From contig JAAUQD010000011.1 in NCBI GenBank assembly GCA_012032815.1, positions 1-40,000 of the forward strand: a DNA stretch of 40,000 bases, given 5' to 3'. A program made the position numbers and the translations under genes. The notes beneath the pieces are model-generated. The model was given only the letters and a program-made list of their open reading frames with translations, ran no database searches and was not told the DNA's origin. Numbering within the stretch: position 1 is the first letter of the stretch; each line of letters begins with the position of its first letter. Below, piece by piece: positions 37,561 to 40,000 of the stretch. Origin of the DNA: Flammeovirgaceae bacterium. Its GTDB lineage: Bacteria; Bacteroidota; Bacteroidia; Cytophagales; Cyclobacteriaceae.

Positions 37561-38325
37561 ATGGAAATGATGGACTCTTTTTTAGAATGGGGAATTATCA
37601 TCGCAGTGGGGTTCGCTTCCGGTTTTCTCAATACCGTTGCCGGAGGAGGTAGCTTAATCACGTTACCCGTCTTAATTTTTCTGGGCCTTCCGGGTACGGT
37701 AGCCAATGGAACAAATCGTGTAGCCATACTTTCGCAAAACTTTTTTGCGGTTGGAGGATTTCATAGCAAAGGCGTAAAAATTCCTATCCGCTACACTATT
37801 TATTTAGGACTGGCCTCACTGGCCGGTGGTATTATGGGGGCCCTGATTGCTGTTGACATTCGCGATGAACTTTTCAACCGCATCCTCGCGGTGATCATGG
37901 TGGTAGTGGTACTCACCATCATTTTCGATCGTAACGATGTACGAACAATTCGCCCGGAGAAACTTGAAACCAAAAATCAACTAATTGGAATTCTGTCTTT
38001 TTTTCTGCTAGGGATCTATGGCGGTTTTATTCAGGCCGGTATTGGATTTTTGGTTATTGCGGTGCTTACACGCGTCAATCATTTCAGCCTGGTAAAAACA
38101 AACTACGTCAAAGTAATGGCAGCTATTGTTTACACAGGTGCTGCCGTAGTGGTGTTTGCCATCGAAGATAAAATTGTCTGGACCATCGGATTAATCCTGG
38201 CGATCGGACAAGGTCTGGGCGGATGGTATGCCAGCCGGTGGAGTGTAGTAAAAGGTGATGTGTGGATAAAACGGATAATGGTTGTAGCAGTAATCGGGTT
38301 GGCTATAAAGCTTTGGTTTTTCTAA
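37561..38325 (+). CDS. TauE/SafE (YfcA-like) permease
   Basis: The 254-residue protein has about eight membrane spans and the family motifs GFASGFLNTVAGGGSLITLP and, in the second half, YGGFIQAGIGFLVIAVL. Such permeases export or import sulfite, sulfonates or related anions. It differs from the SafE/DsbD-like protein at 1208-1896. It follows the methyltransferase by 39 bases and may share the operon, but a link to the polyketide is not evident. Confidence 0.88.
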   Translation: MEMMDSFLEWGIIIAVGFASGFLNTVAGGGSLITLPVLIFLGLPGTVANGTNRVAILSQNFFAVGGFHSKGVKIPIRYTIYLGLASLAGGIMGALIAVDIRDELFNRILAVIMVVVVLTIIFDRNDVRTIRPEKLETKNQLIGILSFFLLGIYGGFIQAGIGFLVIAVLTRVNHFSLVKTNYVKVMAAIVYTGAAVVVFAIEDKIVWTIGLILAIGQGLGGWYASRWSVVKGDVWIKRIMVVAVIGLAIKLWFF

Positions 38326-38361
38326 CTGATTATTTTCTAATCCACAATTGCGTACATCAGT

Positions 38362-38377
38362 TGTTCAGTTATGAACA
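38362..38377. repeat. short inverted repeat TGTTCA-GTTA-TGAACA
   Basis: Six bases pair perfectly with the inverse copy around a four-base spacer, in the 145-base gap between the permease and the DUF4440 gene. There is no T run after it, so it is not a terminator. It could be an operator, or chance. Confidence 0.35.
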
Positions 38378-38470
38378 GCCCCAATTAAGAATTGATAGTT
38401 AAGATACGAGGGCGCAATTAAAAATCAGGAACAAGATTTGTATAAGCTCTGGACAACTAAATAAAAATCC

Positions 38471-38968
38471 ATGAAATTACTTTTACTTCCACTTCTCATC
38501 ATCCCATTGTATGCGCATGCTCAATGTCCGACAAAAGCAATTGACAGGGAGGACGTATTTAAAAAAATAGCTGCCATAGATAGCTGCTTCTTTGCAACGG
38601 CTTACTCCTGCGATGCCAAAAACAATCGTCACCTGTTTACGGATGATCTGGAATTCTATCATGATGTTACCGGAGTAACGCATTCGGCTGAAGAGTTCAT
38701 GGATATAGTAAACAAAAATTTTTGTGAAACAACCCGGAAAACAGGCCTTAAGCGGTTAGTGAAAGCAGGCAGTATGTCGGTGTTTCCTTTGTATAACAAT
38801 GGTACGGTTTATGGCGCTGTTCAATACGGTGAACACTACTTTTATGAGGTCTATTCCGATTCAGAAAAGCGCGTAGGCCTGGCAAAGTTCACGCATGTCT
38901 GGGTAATTGAGAATGGGTCATGGAAAATATCGCGTATTCTCAGTTATGACCATCAGCCATCTGATTAG
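38471..38968 (+). CDS. exported DUF4440/NTF2-like protein
   Basis: After a signal peptide (LLLLPLLIIPLYAHAQ), the 165-residue protein has an NTF2-like fold with DDLEFYHDVTG and the closing strand THVWVIENGSWKISRILSYDH, as in DUF4440 proteins. These small exported proteins are common in Bacteroidota and of unknown function. The next gene starts 18 bases later. Confidence 0.82.
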   Translation: MKLLLLPLLIIPLYAHAQCPTKAIDREDVFKKIAAIDSCFFATAYSCDAKNNRHLFTDDLEFYHDVTGVTHSAEEFMDIVNKNFCETTRKTGLKRLVKAGSMSVFPLYNNGTVYGAVQYGEHYFYEVYSDSEKRVGLAKFTHVWVIENGSWKISRILSYDHQPSD

Positions 38969-38986
38969 TAGCTTTGTTAATAAAAT

Positions 38987-39646
38987 ATGAATCGGTTCAC
39001 CCTATTTGTTTTTCTAAGCTGGCATTCTCTCACTGGCCAATCGATACAGACAAGCCTTCCTAAAACAATTGATAGTGAAAAAACTTACGTTTTTTATCTG
39101 CATGGCGGTATAATCCAGGACGAAGGAATCGATGCCACCAGTACCTACTTTGGAAAATACGAATACACTAAAATTCTGGAAACGTTGAAGAACTACAACC
39201 TCGAAGTGATTAGCGAAAGAAGACCAAAGGGAACAATTGAACTGGAGTATGCCAAAAAAGTTTCCGCTCAGATCAATACCCTGATGCGTCATTCGGTTCC
39301 TGTAGAACGTATTATTGTCGTGGGCGCTTCACAAGGCGCATGGATTACACTTGAGCTGGCCAACATTAAAAAGAATTCAAAAATCAAATATGCCATACTT
39401 GGTTTGTGCAACGACTACAATGTCAATTACTTCTCGAAGTATAAAAATGAACTCTGCGGTAATTTTTTATCGATTTATGAAAGATCCGACCAAAAAAAGT
39501 CTTGTGAAACACTTCTCAACAGCCCATTCTGCAAATCAGGTTTTAAAGAAATAGCACTGAACATGGGCAATGATCATGGTTTCCTGTACAAACCCTATGA
39601 TGAGTGGGTTCTGCCACTGGTAGACTGGATAAAAAATGAAAACTAA
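38987..39646 (+). CDS. exported alpha/beta hydrolase
   Basis: The 219-residue protein has an N-terminal signal segment and an alpha/beta hydrolase core: YVFYLHGGIIQDEG for the oxyanion region, VVGASQGAWITLE with the nucleophile elbow GASQG, and a terminal histidine in NMGNDHGFLYKP. The substrate is unknown; the short size suggests an esterase- or lipase-like enzyme. Confidence 0.78.
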   Translation: MNRFTLFVFLSWHSLTGQSIQTSLPKTIDSEKTYVFYLHGGIIQDEGIDATSTYFGKYEYTKILETLKNYNLEVISERRPKGTIELEYAKKVSAQINTLMRHSVPVERIIVVGASQGAWITLELANIKKNSKIKYAILGLCNDYNVNYFSKYKNELCGNFLSIYERSDQKKSCETLLNSPFCKSGFKEIALNMGNDHGFLYKPYDEWVLPLVDWIKNEN

Positions 39647-39715
39647 GAATCTCTTTTTGGTGCAACCTTTTGTTTGTCAACCCGTCCTTACATCTGAATC
39701 AACAAAAAAATCATT

Positions 39716-40000
39716 ATGAAACTATCCAGATCCCTTTCCATGGTTATCGCTTTTATCAGTGTGATAGCGTTTTCATCTGCCTATGCACAAGAAGTATCAA
39801 AAACCTTTTCCGGAATCAAGAAAATAAAACTACAATACCAGTGCTGGCGATTGCATCCTTAAAAAAAGGCCCCGGCACGGATGTGCAGGTAAACCTTTCC
39901 TATACCTACTCCGATGAATCTTTTACACCGGTGATGGAACAGGAAGGAAATACCCTGATTCTAAAAGAGGATTTTAAAAAGGGAAGTGTGTCCGGCAACT
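39716..40000 (+). CDS. DUF4097-like exported adhesin domain, partial and frameshifted
   Basis: The gene starts with a signal peptide (SMVIAFISVIAFSSAYAQ) at ATG 39716. The frame then fails near 39830 and again at the A7 run near 39860. The pieces TSAGDCILKKG and TDVQVNLSYTYSDESF with TLILKEDF are characteristic of the DUF4097 head-GIN family of Bacteroidota. The 3' end lies outside the window. The family's function is unknown. Confidence 0.72.

Noticed and set aside
1-40000. Programmed ribosomal frameshifting as the cause of the many frame changes
   Set aside because: The breaks occur in too many unrelated genes, at plain homopolymers without the usual stimulatory structures, and always in the direction of a missing base.
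1-40000. CRISPR arrays, insertion sequences, prophage, tRNA genes
   Set aside because: No regular repeats, transposase, integrase or cloverleaf was found on either strand.

Overview
The window comes from a member of the Bacteroidota, most likely the Cytophagales side. The signs are a fused ccoN-ccoO gene, a one-haem CcoP, an FNR-like regulator beside the cbb3 genes, a GldL-like membrane protein, a DUF1343 protein, TAnnTTTG-type promoter boxes and many tightly packed, start/stop-overlapping operons without clear Shine-Dalgarno sequences. No mobile element, CRISPR array, tRNA or rRNA was seen.

Layout. 1-12.3 kb (minus strand) is a micro-oxic respiration island. It runs from a Crp/Fnr regulator through two universal stress proteins, ccoI, ccoS, ccoNO, a frameshifted ccoQ-like gene, ccoP, ccoG, ccoH/fixH, a SafE-type membrane protein and a third universal stress protein, and ends near a partial dnaJ-like gene. 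Two FNR-like palindromes lie in front of ccoNO and in front of the first stress-protein gene. 12.4-19.6 kb (minus strand) holds menA, doxX, a glutathione peroxidase, argS, a GNAT/nitrilase fusion, a deoxyhypusine-synthase-like gene and an arginase. Arginine decarboxylase (speA) is divergent at 19.8-21.2 kb, so this is an arginine/polyamine locus. 21.3-26.0 kb (plus strand) has a short exported protein that looks like a cytochrome c leader without its haem domain, an Ig-like membrane-anchored protein, an EF-G paralogue and corA. 26.2-26.5 kb has no protein gene, but reads as a string of hairpins capped by UNCG and GNRA tetraloops and closed by a strong terminator: an unassigned structured RNA. 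26.5-31.3 kb carries a HAD phosphatase, a GT2 glycosyltransferase, a LolC/E-type permease, a DUF1343/NamZ-like protein, endonuclease III and a small GldL-like membrane protein. 31.4-38.3 kb is one long plus-strand operon: fmt, an exported protein, folA, a membrane protein, an SDR, then a flavoprotein - type III polyketide synthase - methyltransferase trio, and a TauE/YfcA permease. The window ends with small exported proteins (DUF4440/NTF2-like, alpha/beta hydrolase, DUF4097-like).

Quality warning. At least fourteen genes are broken by one or more single-base losses, nearly all in homopolymers. Restoring one base re-creates a normal full-length protein each time, often with the typical ATGA overlap to the next gene. 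I read these as consensus errors of the sequence, not as pseudogenes, and annotate the genes as joined intervals.
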